From the NCBI GenBank assembly GCA_038893495.1, contig JAWARJ010000001.1, positions 1,353,824 to 1,417,823 of the forward strand: a stretch of DNA of 64,000 nt, read 5' to 3'. Shown piece after piece: positions 53,195-61,010 of this stretch. The notes under the pieces were generated by a model. That model had not been told where the DNA came from and searched no databases. It worked only from the letters and a program-made list of their open reading frames with translations. How positions within the stretch are numbered: position 1 is the first letter of the stretch; the number at the start of each line of letters is the position of its first letter. Source of the DNA: Thermoproteus sp. (GTDB lineage: Archaea > Thermoproteota > Thermoprotei > Thermoproteales > Thermoproteaceae). The translations under genes were made by a program, and so were the position numbers.

Positions 53195-53362
53195 CGGCGC
53201 GGAGACGCTACGCCTTGGCGACGCGGCCTGACCGGCGCTGAGACCCCCGCCATCTCTTCTCTTGTATCAAGTAGCGCTACACACATGGCGTTGTCAGTCG
53301 CCGCCGAATGGCAACAGCCGCCGCATACGTGTAAGTTTTTTATAAATAGCGTAGAGTATATC

Positions 53363-54136
53363 GTGGAGGAGCTTAAGGAGGCCCTGAGGCGGCTGTTGAG
53401 GGAGGACAGAGAGTTCCTTAGAGATTTGATCCTAGGCGCCATCTCCGGCGACGGCTCTGTCGCTGAGGAGATAATGAAGTTGATACTGAACAACCCCAAG
53501 ACCAAGGCCGAACTGCTCAGCGAAATAGCGGGCGGCATAACGATACCCCTCAACGTGGCCACAAAGGACGACATAAAACAGCTAGAGGGGAAAATGGCAA
53601 CTAAAGACGACATAAGGAGGCTGGAGGAGAGGATGGCCACCAAAGACGACCTGAAACAGTTTGCGACGAAGGAGGACCTCATGCGGGAGGTCAGGAGACT
53701 TGAAGAGAAGATGGCGACTAAGGAGGACCTAAAGAGGCTGGAAGAGAGAATGGCCACAAGGGAGCAGATCGAGAACATAACGATGACCGTCGAGGAGGAG
53801 GCCAGAGAGACCGTCAAGTGGTTGTTACAACAGAGGGGCGTTAAATGCGAGCCGCAGAGGCTGTTCCTCGACGGCGACTACGAGTTCGACGTGTACTGCG
53901 TCGCCGACAGCCTTACGGTGGTGGGTGAGGCTAAGGTGAGGGCAGGCCCCAACATCGTGGACAGGCTCGTCGCGAGAGTGGACGAGGCCGCGAGGAGATG
54001 GCCCGATAAGTTTAGGGGGAAGGTCGTCAAGGTGTTGTACTGTTTGGTGGCCCACCCAACGGCTGTCGACAGGGCCAAGGAGCTGGGCGTGTGGCTCATC
54101 GAGAGCCTAAAGGAGAAGACCTCCGTCGAGCTCTAG
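53363..54136 (+). CDS. Coiled-coil protein with PD-(D/E)XK-like C-terminal domain (DUF3782-type)
   Basis: 257 residues from the GTG at 53363, placed 15-20 nt behind TTTTTTATAAAT. The middle (about 70-140) repeats MATKDDIRRLEERMATKDDL-type units at about 14-residue spacing, a long coiled coil. The C-terminal domain has DGDYEFDVYCVADSLTVVGEAKVRA, the D...ExK pattern of restriction-like nucleases. Proteins of this build are frequent in Thermoproteales and Sulfolobales and are of unknown role. It stands alone after topA. Confidence 0.75.
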   Translation: MEELKEALRRLLREDREFLRDLILGAISGDGSVAEEIMKLILNNPKTKAELLSEIAGGITIPLNVATKDDIKQLEGKMATKDDIRRLEERMATKDDLKQFATKEDLMREVRRLEEKMATKEDLKRLEERMATREQIENITMTVEEEARETVKWLLQQRGVKCEPQRLFLDGDYEFDVYCVADSLTVVGEAKVRAGPNIVDRLVARVDEAARRWPDKFRGKVVKVLYCLVAHPTAVDRAKELGVWLIESLKEKTSVEL

Positions 54137-54333
54137 GCGCTTGACCAGCCGTCCGAGGCCGTCGGCAAGACGCCTCGCGGAGGCTTAAGCGGTCGATGAG
54201 GCCCATTCTCGGCTCGGCGGAGCACATGAGGGGCTGGCGCCCGCAGGGGCCCTTAGGTAGATAGACGGCCGGCGGGATCCCTGTCTCGCCGCTTGCGGCC
54301 GAATTTCGCTTCCGCTAGCTCCCGCCGTTAATG

Positions 54334-54345
54334 TTGTCGCGACAA
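54334..54345. repeat. 12-bp palindrome between convergent genes
   Basis: TTGTCGCGACAA is a perfect palindrome in the 228-nt gap 54137-54364 between two convergent genes. I see no gene, RNA motif or promoter in the rest of the gap. Confidence 0.35.
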
Positions 54346-54364
54346 AGTCGTTGAGTTATGCGCC

Positions 54365-55291
54365 TTAGAGGAGGCGCACTATGTTCTGGGGCTTGAAGCC
54401 CTCCAGCTCGTGTAGGTTCACCACTGGGGTCTTTATCCTGTCGAGGTCGTCGAAGCCCACGCGGGGGCAGGCCGTGTTCACGACCAAGTCGGCGCCCAAG
54501 TCGTCCAACAGCTCGGGCGACGTCTCGTCGACCTCCACCACCACGGCGCCGAGCCTCGCCGCGACCCTCTCGGCCTCCTCCCTCTGCATCTGCCCCGGCT
54601 TCCTGGAGACCACCACGACGGCCTTCTTCCACCCGCCCAAATGGGCCCTCGCCTTCAGCCCCATGAGCCTCCTGTATTCCCCCTCGACGGAGTAGGACTT
54701 CCCCCTAAAGGGGTCGTAGCCCCAGACCTCGACGTCGGGGTAGAAGAGCTTTACGGCGAGGGGGTAAAAATAGCCCGACGACACGACCACGGCGGGGCCC
54801 CCCGGCGGCTCTCCGACCCAACAGCCAGTTATGGGCTCCCTGGCCACCTCCATGGAGTGCTGTAGGGCCAGCTCCTCCGCTATGAGCCTATAGGGCAAGG
54901 GGAAATATATCTTGCCGGCCGGAGGCCTGGGGAGGGAAGGCGGAGGGACGTAGTAGACAGGCACGAAGTAGGCCTCGACGCCGCGGGCCTTGAGGAGGTA
55001 GGTGTCTACATCTATCTTCTCCAGAGAGCCCCCCGTGTTTTTCTTTAGGAGGTGGCCTATATTGGGCGGCACCCCGTGGCCCAGATGGACGACTCTCTTG
55101 AGGCCCAAGGCCTCTGCGTCTTGAAGCCCCACGTCGCAACTGCCCCAGACCGGCCTCCCCGAGACCTTGGCGCCAGTCCTCCTAGCCAGCTCCAAGGCGA
55201 CCCGTTTGAAGCCTGGAGGGGCCTCCACCAAGACGTCGGGCCCCAACAACGAGAGGACGAAGTCCGGCACGATCAGGTTGTCGATCTCCAC
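54365..55291 (-). CDS. dph2: Diphthamide synthase subunit Dph2
   Basis: 308 residues from the GTG at 55291. This start has GGAGG 7 nt upstream and TTTTTAAG about 25 nt upstream, and it gives the usual N-terminus (LLGPDVLVEAPPGFKRVA). The three cluster cysteines are in WGSCDVGLQDAEA, ITGCWVGEP and NTACPRVGFDD, one in each repeat domain. The [4Fe-4S] enzyme cuts S-adenosylmethionine unconventionally and adds a 3-amino-3-carboxypropyl group to the histidine of elongation factor 2. An in-frame extension upstream to 55528 is rejected. Confidence 0.9.
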   Translation of the reverse strand: MEIDNLIVPDFVLSLLGPDVLVEAPPGFKRVALELARRTGAKVSGRPVWGSCDVGLQDAEALGLKRVVHLGHGVPPNIGHLLKKNTGGSLEKIDVDTYLLKARGVEAYFVPVYYVPPPSLPRPPAGKIYFPLPYRLIAEELALQHSMEVAREPITGCWVGEPPGGPAVVVSSGYFYPLAVKLFYPDVEVWGYDPFRGKSYSVEGEYRRLMGLKARAHLGGWKKAVVVVSRKPGQMQREEAERVAARLGAVVVEVDETSPELLDDLGADLVVNTACPRVGFDDLDRIKTPVVNLHELEGFKPQNIVRLL

Positions 55292-55359
55292 GGCAGGACC
55301 TCCATATGCCCTTAAAAACTTCTCGCATAGCTTTCGAGCAATCGAGCCGCCGAGTGGCG

Positions 55360-55542
55360 CTATCCCTTCCTGCCTGCCACCGCCGCCAGTATTGAGGCAT
55401 GTATGTCCATGAGGGTCTTGTTCACCCCCATGAACCACCGTCCTTGAACGCCATAATCTATTAGAGCTGGGCATGTGGAAAGAGATGCCTCGAGACTTTT
55501 TATGAAAGGGCATGTCTCTAACCGACACGCCGGAGCCCCCAT
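55360..55542 (-). CDS. Possible small protein
   Basis: A 60-residue frame with three cysteines (PACRLETCPFIKSLEASLSTC) and a helical, fairly ordinary C-terminus (VNKTLMDIHASILAAVAG). It fills the otherwise gene-free gap 55292-55657. Codon use is less GC-biased than the neighbours, and no strong TATA box lies at 25 nt, though an AT-rich box in the repeat region at 55617-55624 could serve with a 50-nt leader. The case is weak. Confidence 0.25.
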   Translation of the reverse strand: MGAPACRLETCPFIKSLEASLSTCPALIDYGVQGRWFMGVNKTLMDIHASILAAVAGRKG

Positions 55543-55608
55543 AACATGTTGATAGAATGTAGATATCGACCTGGATTCACTTTAGCCCGCCGAGGGTGTG
55601 AAATGGCG

Positions 55609-55655
55609 CGCTTTACATATTTAAGTAAAGCGGAATAAAGACTGTAGTAAAGCGG
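55609..55655. repeat. Three GTAAAGCG units (one inverted, two direct)
   Basis: CGCTTTAC (55609-55616) and GTAAAGCG (55625-55632) form a perfect 8-bp inverted repeat around ATATTTAA. GTAAAGCGG occurs again at 55647-55655, 22 bp from the first direct copy, i.e. two helical turns. The set adjoins the 3' end of the split-tRNA half. It could be an operator around the AT-rich box or part of an old integration site. Confidence 0.5.
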
Positions 55656-55657
55656 GG

Positions 55658-55742
55658 TGGCGCCCGGGGTGGGATTTGAACCCACGCCCCCTTTCGGGGA
55701 CGGACTTAGCAGGCCCGCGCCTCGAGTCGGGACGTGCCGGCC
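55658..55742 (-). tRNA. 3' half of a split (trans-spliced) tRNA-Ser(GCU)
   Basis: Read on the minus strand from 55742: a 14-nt leader GGCCGGCACGTCCC that pairs with the 5' half, GACT, the bulge CGA, then the 3' exon 55722-55661. The exon holds AGGCG (end of the D-arm), anticodon stem CGGGC/GTCCG around loop CTGCTAA (anticodon GCT), variable arm CCCC-GAAA-GGGG, T-arm GTGGG-TTCAAAT-CCCAC, acceptor CCCGGGC and discriminator G. CCA is encoded at 55660-55658. CCCGGGC pairs perfectly with GCCCGGG at 11666. Joined exons make 85 nt plus CCA. A TATA-like CTTAAAAAT (55769-55761) lies upstream. Confidence 0.88.
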
Positions 55743-55760
55743 GTAAGCTATATCGTAGCG

Positions 55761-55769
55761 ATTTTTAAG
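55761..55769 (-). promoter_or_regulatory. TATA box of the tRNA-Ser 3' half
   Basis: CTTAAAAAT on the minus strand lies 19-27 nt upstream of 55742, the first base of the leader helix, so this half has its own promoter and no 5' tRNA part precedes it. Confidence 0.55.
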
Positions 55770-55787
55770 CTTAACGTCGGCCTTGCG

Positions 55788-56194
55788 TTAGGGGTCGAGG
55801 CCCCTTTTCTTCAGCTCCTCATATACCTTAAGCCCGATTTTGGCGAGCTCCCTATACTCCCTGTTCCTTACAATCCTCGCAACTACGTTCGGGTCGACCA
55901 CGCCGTATTGATGCACCGCGATGTTCCTAAACCTGACCGCCGCCCTATACCTATTCAGCTCGTCGTCGCTCAGAAGGCCCGCGGCCCTCAGCTTGACGCC
56001 CGCGTCTATATAGCCCTCTACGTTAAAGCCGAGCGCCGAGGCGGCCCTCACCGCTATAAAGCGATTGGGCCTGTACTTGAAGCAGGTGGACCGCCGCGCT
56101 GAATTTATAGACATCGCCCAGCTCCTCCGGCCTGAGCCCGTCCAGTAGCCCCAAATACTCGAAACAATTTCACCAATCTGCCTATTGCCCCCAT
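55788..56194 (-). pseudogene. HepT-like HEPN toxin gene, frameshifted
   Basis: Read in three frames this gives a normal HepT-sized protein. It starts MGAIGRLVKLF at 56194, shifts near 56172-56168 into EYLGLLDGLRPEELGDVYKF and SAAVHLLQVQAQ, then shifts near 56070-56080 into FIAVRAASALGFNVEGYIDAG. The HEPN ribonuclease motif RNIAVHQYG (R-x4-H-x-Y) is intact in the last frame. Its start overlaps the end of the MNT gene by 13 nt, the usual operon layout. Two frameshifts indicate decay unless they are assembly errors. Confidence 0.65.
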
Positions 56195-56585
56195 CTGCCC
56201 ATCACCGCCTCGATCTGCGTGTTGAACAAGTCGAGCCTCTCGGCGTCTATCATGAAGTCGAGGCAGGGCTTCAGTATCCTGAGCTTCAAGTCGAGGTACT
56301 CCCCCATGTCCCTCGCGTAGAGCAACTTCCCTCTGCCCAAGACGTCCACTATCAACGTACAGGGGATCAGCTCGTAGCCGTTGAGGACTAGGAGGTCCAC
56401 CTCGTCATCTCTAACCCCCCCAAAAACCTCGCGAGAGCATACTGTAAGTCTATGTCGGCCTCCGGGTCCTCCAACATCGCGGCCACGTCCCAATCGCCCT
56501 TGACCGCGCCGCCCCACGCCCTAGAGCCGTAGAGCACGGCGAATATCACGCCGTATCTGCCCCAGGGGAAGTCTCTCAGATCCAT
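56182..56585 (-). pseudogene. MNT nucleotidyltransferase gene, frameshifted at a G7 tract
   Basis: The first frame (ATG 56585) encodes FAVLYGSRAWGGAVKGDWDV with the GSxxx...DxD site and continues to YALARFLGG. At a tract of seven C on the plus strand (56415-56421, G7 on the coding strand) the reading passes into the next frame, VRDDEVDLLVLNGYELIP, down to the stop at 56182. A one-base change in the tract restores a full-length antitoxin. It may be a pseudogene, a slippery phase-variable site or a sequencing error. Confidence 0.65.
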
Positions 56586-56650
56586 AAATACGAGGGAGGC
56601 CGAATTTATAAGGATCCGCCGGCGCAAGGGATTGGGGCTTTAGGATAAAT

Positions 56651-57535
56651 ATGCGCGTATATAGGTCCGTGGAGTTCGGGATAGTGGGCATGGGGTCCGT
56701 GGGGACTCTCCTCGCCTACTTCTTGAACTCGGCCGGGATCGTGCCGTACGCGGTGGCGAGGACCCCCAGGGCCAGATACGTCTTACGGATTAGAGGTGAG
56801 GAGCACGAAGTACACGTGAGGCTCGTGGAGAGGCTTCCGCCGGCGGTCTCCTTCTCCCTAGTTGCCGTCAAGGCCTACGACACTGAGTCTGTCCTCGGCC
56901 TCATCTCGGGGGTCCCTGTGGTATTCCAAAACGGGATCGGGGGCCTCGAGCTCGTCAGGGAAAGGTTGGGGAGGGGCCTCGGCGCGGTTGTGACATACGG
57001 CGCCACGAGGAGGGGCGGCGTAGTGGAGTTGAGGGGCTTCGGCGAGTTCATCCTGCCGGAGGAAGCGGGCGCGCTGGCCGATATCCTTAAGGCGGGCGGC
57101 GCCTCTGTGAGGGTCGTGGCCGACGTGGAGCCCTACCGATGGCTGAAGGTAGCCGTCAACGCGGCGATAAATCCCATCACGGCCGTTCTCGGCGTTAAGA
57201 ACGGCTTCGTGGCCGAAGACCCCCACGCCCGCGCCGTCGCGCTGTCGGCCGCCAGAGAGGCCGCAGTAGTTGCGGAGAGGCTCGGCGTGAGGCTCCCCGC
57301 CGACCCAATCGAGGAGACTTTGCGTGTGGCCTCGGCGACGCGGGACAACTGCTCCTCTATGCTTCAAGACCTGTCGGCCGGCGGGAGGACCGAGGTGGAC
57401 TACATAAACGGCGCCGTGGTGAAATACGGCGCGAGGGTCGGCGTGGAGGCCCCCGTCAATTTCGCCCTTTGGTCTCTCGTCAAGGCGTTGGAGTCCACGA
57501 GAAGCTTTAAAGGCCATGGCTGTCTAGCGTCGTGA
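56651..57535 (+). CDS. panE: 2-dehydropantoate 2-reductase (ketopantoate reductase)
   Basis: 294 residues. NADPH binding is FGIVGMGSVGTLLAYFL, followed by AVKAYDTESVL and QNGIGG. The catalytic Lys/Asn region is WLKVAVNAAINPITAVLGV, and a C-terminal SMLQDLSAGGRTEVDYINGAV is diagnostic for ApbA/PanE. It reduces ketopantoate to pantoate in CoA synthesis. Its stop codon lies inside the C box of the small RNA at 57532. Confidence 0.92.
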   Translation: MRVYRSVEFGIVGMGSVGTLLAYFLNSAGIVPYAVARTPRARYVLRIRGEEHEVHVRLVERLPPAVSFSLVAVKAYDTESVLGLISGVPVVFQNGIGGLELVRERLGRGLGAVVTYGATRRGGVVELRGFGEFILPEEAGALADILKAGGASVRVVADVEPYRWLKVAVNAAINPITAVLGVKNGFVAEDPHARAVALSAAREAAVVAERLGVRLPADPIEETLRVASATRDNCSSMLQDLSAGGRTEVDYINGAVVKYGARVGVEAPVNFALWSLVKALESTRSFKGHGCLAS

Positions 57536-57579
57536 TGAGCTCCAGCTCGCCGACACTTGACGAAATTGCACGTCGCTGA
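57532..57579 (+). ncRNA. C/D box sRNA (2'-O-methylation guide)
   Basis: All four boxes are in order: C box GTGATGA (57532-57538), D' CCGA (57550-57553), C' TTGACGA (57557-57563) and D CTGA (57576-57579). The D' guide is GCTCCAGCTCG (11 nt), the spacer CAC, and the D guide AATTGCACGTCG (12 nt). These are the standard dimensions of Thermoproteales guide RNAs. CCAGCTCG of the D' guide is complementary to CGAGCUGG, which I recall from the conserved peptidyl-transferase region of 23S rRNA. It overlaps the panE stop codon, as such genes often do. Confidence 0.75.
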
Positions 57580-57594
57580 CCTCCACCGATGTCC

Positions 57595-58653
57595 TCAACG
57601 ACTCCAGACAACTATCGCCCGGTGATGTAGCCCACGCCTTAAGTTCTCATAGGCTTGGTTCACCTCATGAGGCTGGTAACTATGCGAGACGAGTCTCTGC
57701 GGCCTTATCTTCCCGGTCGCCGCCAGGGATAAGAGCTCCGGTATGTCTACTCTCGGCTTGTAGCCCAGACTACCAATTATCCTTATGCCGTTCATCACTA
57801 AATGGCTCGCGGGAATTTCGATAGTCGACATGCCGAGCCCCGTCACGACGATGGCGCCACCCCTCCTCACGACCTCCCGGGCTATTTTTAGGTCTGGATT
57901 GGGCTTGGCTTCATGTACCACATCCGCGCCCTGCGGCAAATACTCTCTTATTTTAGAAACCGGATCGCCCGACGACGCATCTACGAGGTGGGTAGCGCCG
58001 AGCTCTCTGGCCTTCTCTAACGATTGAGACCTCACATCGACGGCAATTATGGGATTTGCGCCGAGAGCTGAGGCCAGCTCTATTGCGGCAAGCCCCACGC
58101 CGCCTGTCCCTATGACGACTATTGAGGTGCCAGGTCCCACCCCGGCCTCTCTCAACGCCCTATAGGCCGTCCCATATGCGCAAGAAATGACTGCCGCCGT
58201 GTGGACGTCCAACCCCTTGGGTATGGGGAACACCGCCGCCTCGGGGACCACCATATATTCTGCATGTCCGCCGTTGAGACCCAACAGCCCGGGCATCCTG
58301 GCCGCGGCATATGGGCAGTAGTTCTCCTGTCCTCTAGCGCAATAACTACATTTGCCGCAAGGTATCAACCACGAGACGACTACCGGATCTCCTGGCGACA
58401 AGCCGTGCGGATTTTCGCAACGAGGGCCAAATTCTACGACCCAGCCGGACACCTCATGGCCCAATATGAAGCCCTCGGGCGGCGGTATCAGCTCGCCGTC
58501 AAGCACATGGAGATCAGTATGGCATATCCCCGTCGCGGCCACTTTAATTAACACCTCGCCCTCTCCTGGAGAGGGCGTGGGCACTTCCGAAACCTCGAGG
58601 GGCAGGCCGGGTGCTCTGTAGACCGCTGCCTTCATCTTGATGGGTATATTCAT
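57595..58653 (-). CDS. Zinc-dependent alcohol dehydrogenase
   Basis: 352 residues from the ATG at 58653 (another ATG at 58635). Catalytic zinc ligands are in GICHTDLHVLDG and GHEVSGWV. The structural zinc site is CGKCSYCARGQENYC. The nucleotide site is VIGTGGVGLAAIELASALG with Asp after strand 2 (IAVDVRS), predicting NAD use. This is the medium-chain family oxidising alcohols or reducing aldehydes. It starts 1 nt after the SCP2-like gene ends and is cotranscribed with it. Confidence 0.9.
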   Translation of the reverse strand: MNIPIKMKAAVYRAPGLPLEVSEVPTPSPGEGEVLIKVAATGICHTDLHVLDGELIPPPEGFILGHEVSGWVVEFGPRCENPHGLSPGDPVVVSWLIPCGKCSYCARGQENYCPYAAARMPGLLGLNGGHAEYMVVPEAAVFPIPKGLDVHTAAVISCAYGTAYRALREAGVGPGTSIVVIGTGGVGLAAIELASALGANPIIAVDVRSQSLEKARELGATHLVDASSGDPVSKIREYLPQGADVVHEAKPNPDLKIAREVVRRGGAIVVTGLGMSTIEIPASHLVMNGIRIIGSLGYKPRVDIPELLSLAATGKIRPQRLVSHSYQPHEVNQAYENLRRGLHHRAIVVWSR

Positions 58654-58654
58654 A

Positions 58655-59068
58655 TCACACCCCAACCTCTTGGGCTGTTTTTATCATGGCGAGGGCCGCC
58701 GGCGCGTATTGCGCCAAAACCGCAAGGCTCCCCCTTTTCACTCTTATCTTTCCGAGCAACATCGCCGGTATTGGCTGGAGCCTCCCAGCTATTACGTCGA
58801 GCCAAGTCCTATAGTCGGCCTCGAGGATATAGGGGGCGTCGGCCAGTTGAGCTGAATCGCCTGGATAGAACTCATAGCCGAGACACATGCCATGCTTTAA
58901 ATAGAACTTCATGGCGGCTACGGCACCCACGCCAACGTCAAGAGGTATATTGATCGCCAGGAAGACTATGTCGCCCTCCCATTTGGCCGCCGTAGATTTG
59001 TATTCAGAGGATCGATTTAACGCCGAACAGAAAGAATCTGCCCACTCTCTGCTAGGAAATTTTGCCAT
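58655..59068 (-). CDS. SCP2-like sterol/lipid-carrier domain protein
   Basis: 137 residues. The order of strands and helices (EWADSFCSALNRSSEYKSTA, GDIVFLAINIPLDVG, then SAQLADAPYILEADYRTWLD and LLGKIRVKRGSLAVLAQY) is typical of stand-alone SCP2 domains that bind acyl chains. It is the first gene of a two-gene unit with the alcohol dehydrogenase, suggesting a hydrophobic substrate. AAATTGATATTTAAATT before the ATG provides the promoter. Confidence 0.75.
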   Translation of the reverse strand: MAKFPSREWADSFCSALNRSSEYKSTAAKWEGDIVFLAINIPLDVGVGAVAAMKFYLKHGMCLGYEFYPGDSAQLADAPYILEADYRTWLDVIAGRLQPIPAMLLGKIRVKRGSLAVLAQYAPAALAMIKTAQEVGV

Positions 59069-59149
59069 AGTAATATTAAATTGATATTTAAATTTTCATG
59101 TAGTCAAATTTGATTTCTAGCCCTAATGCTACATGACATGAAATACGCA

Positions 59150-59192
59150 ATAGGCATAAAGAATTGCCCCTATAGGCATAATGTTTAATAAT
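59150..59192 (+). promoter_or_regulatory. Paired ATAGGCATAA repeats and TATA box upstream of the permease
   Basis: ATAGGCATAA occurs at 59150-59159 and 59172-59181, 22 bp apart on the same face of the helix, directly followed by TTTAATAATTG, the probable TATA box of the permease gene at 59211. A further inverted pair, CATGTAG/CTACATG, lies just upstream (about 59098-59136). This is a likely regulator-binding site. Confidence 0.5.
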
Positions 59193-59210
59193 TGTTCTTT
59201 TCAGGATGGT

Positions 59211-61007
59211 ATGCCCGAAGGAGAGGTGAAATTGAGGAGGTCTCTGACGATGTTGGACTACTTTATGCTTTCGCTGACTGGCATGGTGGGCTCCGGCTGG
59301 CTCTTCGCCGCATTGGGGGCCGCCGGCGCCATGGGGCCAGCCGCTGTGTTGTCTTGGATTATAGCGGGGATCCTCTTCATATTTTTGGTCTTTTCCTTCG
59401 CCGAGCTGGGCGGCCTCTTCCCCTTCAGCGGGGCCCTGGCCAGGTACAACCACTACAGCCACGGCGTTTTGAGCAACTACCTATTGGCTTGGGCCTACAC
59501 CCTCGGCGCCATAACTACCCTCTCCGTAGAGGCAGTCTCCATTGTGGAGTACGCCAGCTACTACGCGCCTCAACTCTGGGACTCCACAAACGGCGTGTTG
59601 ACCCCCCTCGGCGTGGCCGTGGCGGTGGCCCTCCTGTTGCTCTTCTTCTTGATACAGGTGGTGGGAGTCCACATATATGGGTGGTTCAACCGCTTTATAA
59701 CCGCCTGGAAGATCATAGTGCCTCTAGCCACCGTCGTGCTCCTCATGGCGCTCTATTTCCACCCAGACTACATCACGGGCAACTTGCCGGGCGGCTTCGC
59801 GCCTTACGGCTACGAGGCGCTGTTCTCGGGGATGATCGCGTCGGGCATAGTCTGGGCCTATCAAGGCTTTAGGCAGGGCCTGGAATACGCGGGAGAGGGG
59901 AAGAACCCCCAGAGGGACGTGCCTCTAGGCGTAATCGCGGCCATATTGGTCACCATGGCCCTCTACGTCTTGCTCCAAATTGCATTTATAGGCGCCGTGA
60001 ACTGGCAGGCCGCCGGAGTGCAACCAGGCGACTGGCACGACCTCGCCAATTCCAACTGGGGAGCCCATCCCTTCGTCAGCGAGGCCATGGCGACCGGCAT
60101 ACCCATATTGGTCGGCTTGGCCTACCTCCTTCTGACCGACGCCGTGATTTCGCCCGCGGGGACCCTTGCGGTATATGTGGGCACAGCCGGCAGGAACCTA
60201 TACGGCATGAGCAGAATGGGCTACATACCGGGGACCTTCTCGAAGATACATGGGAGCTTTAGGACCCCCTGGATAGCCCTGTTGGCCGCGACGATAATAG
60301 CCATGGTCTTCTTGGTGCCGCACCCAGAATGGTACGCCATAATGTCCTACTCGGTCACCGTAACTCTCTACGGCTACCTAATGGGCGGGCTGACGAACCA
60401 CGCCTTGAGACGTCTCGCGCCGGACCTCAAGAGGCCCTTCAACCCGCCCGCCTGGCAGGTCTTCTATCCCTTGAGCTTCTTGGTGTCGTCCCTATTGATA
60501 TATTGGTCCTCTTGGCCCTACGTCGACGCCGCAATAGTCAGCGCCCTTATAGGCCTGCCGCTTCTGCTCCTCGGACCCTACAAGGAAGTGATGAAGATGT
60601 CCAGAACTTCCGCCATCGCCTTCTCTATAGCCTACTGGGCCGTCCTCGCGGCCATTGTGGCCGTCTGGCATTTAGGCCTCCTGTCGGGACTCGGCCCCAT
60701 GGCCTCATTCGCCGTATATTGGGCCGTCCTCTCCCTATTGCAGATAGCCGCCTTCGTCTATCTCTGGCTCAAATCTAGACACCCCGACGTAAAGGCGGCG
60801 GCTTGGGTGCCCGCCTTCAACATAGCGCTCGGCGCCATGTCCTACGTGGGCTCTCTAGGCAACCTCCAGACGCCTCTAGTGCCCTACCCCTGGGACTACG
60901 TGGCGTGGTCCGTCGTCACGTTGATCATATACTACGTCGCCGTGCGTTTAGCCTACGAGACTCCCGACCTCAAGGAGGTAAGGACTAGAGGCCTCCCAGT
61001 CGAATAA
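59211..61007 (+). CDS. APC-family amino acid permease
   Basis: 598 residues from the ATG at 59211, about 20-25 nt behind TTTAATAA; an upstream ATG at 59181 would precede the transcript start. Twelve or more helices. The first carries the substrate-site pattern LTGMVGSGWLFAALGAAGAMG, the APC helix-1 unwound motif G(S/T)G. The loop FRQGLEYAGEGKNPQRDVP after helix 6 is typical of the APC superfamily. Proton- or sodium-coupled amino acid uptake is probable. Its regulation may involve the repeats just upstream. Confidence 0.88.
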   Translation: MPEGEVKLRRSLTMLDYFMLSLTGMVGSGWLFAALGAAGAMGPAAVLSWIIAGILFIFLVFSFAELGGLFPFSGALARYNHYSHGVLSNYLLAWAYTLGAITTLSVEAVSIVEYASYYAPQLWDSTNGVLTPLGVAVAVALLLLFFLIQVVGVHIYGWFNRFITAWKIIVPLATVVLLMALYFHPDYITGNLPGGFAPYGYEALFSGMIASGIVWAYQGFRQGLEYAGEGKNPQRDVPLGVIAAILVTMALYVLLQIAFIGAVNWQAAGVQPGDWHDLANSNWGAHPFVSEAMATGIPILVGLAYLLLTDAVISPAGTLAVYVGTAGRNLYGMSRMGYIPGTFSKIHGSFRTPWIALLAATIIAMVFLVPHPEWYAIMSYSVTVTLYGYLMGGLTNHALRRLAPDLKRPFNPPAWQVFYPLSFLVSSLLIYWSSWPYVDAAIVSALIGLPLLLLGPYKEVMKMSRTSAIAFSIAYWAVLAAIVAVWHLGLLSGLGPMASFAVYWAVLSLLQIAAFVYLWLKSRHPDVKAAAWVPAFNIALGAMSYVGSLGNLQTPLVPYPWDYVAWSVVTLIIYYVAVRLAYETPDLKEVRTRGLPVE

Positions 61008-61010
61008 AAA

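Noticed and set aside
55292-55528. N-terminal extension of Dph2
   Set aside because: It lacks family similarity, and the GTG at 55291 has both a ribosome-binding site and a TATA box.
55658-55742. An ordinary complete tRNA gene on the minus strand, perhaps with an intron
   Set aside because: The sequence upstream on that strand holds a TATA-like box and no acceptor or D-arm. The matching 5' part is at 11666.
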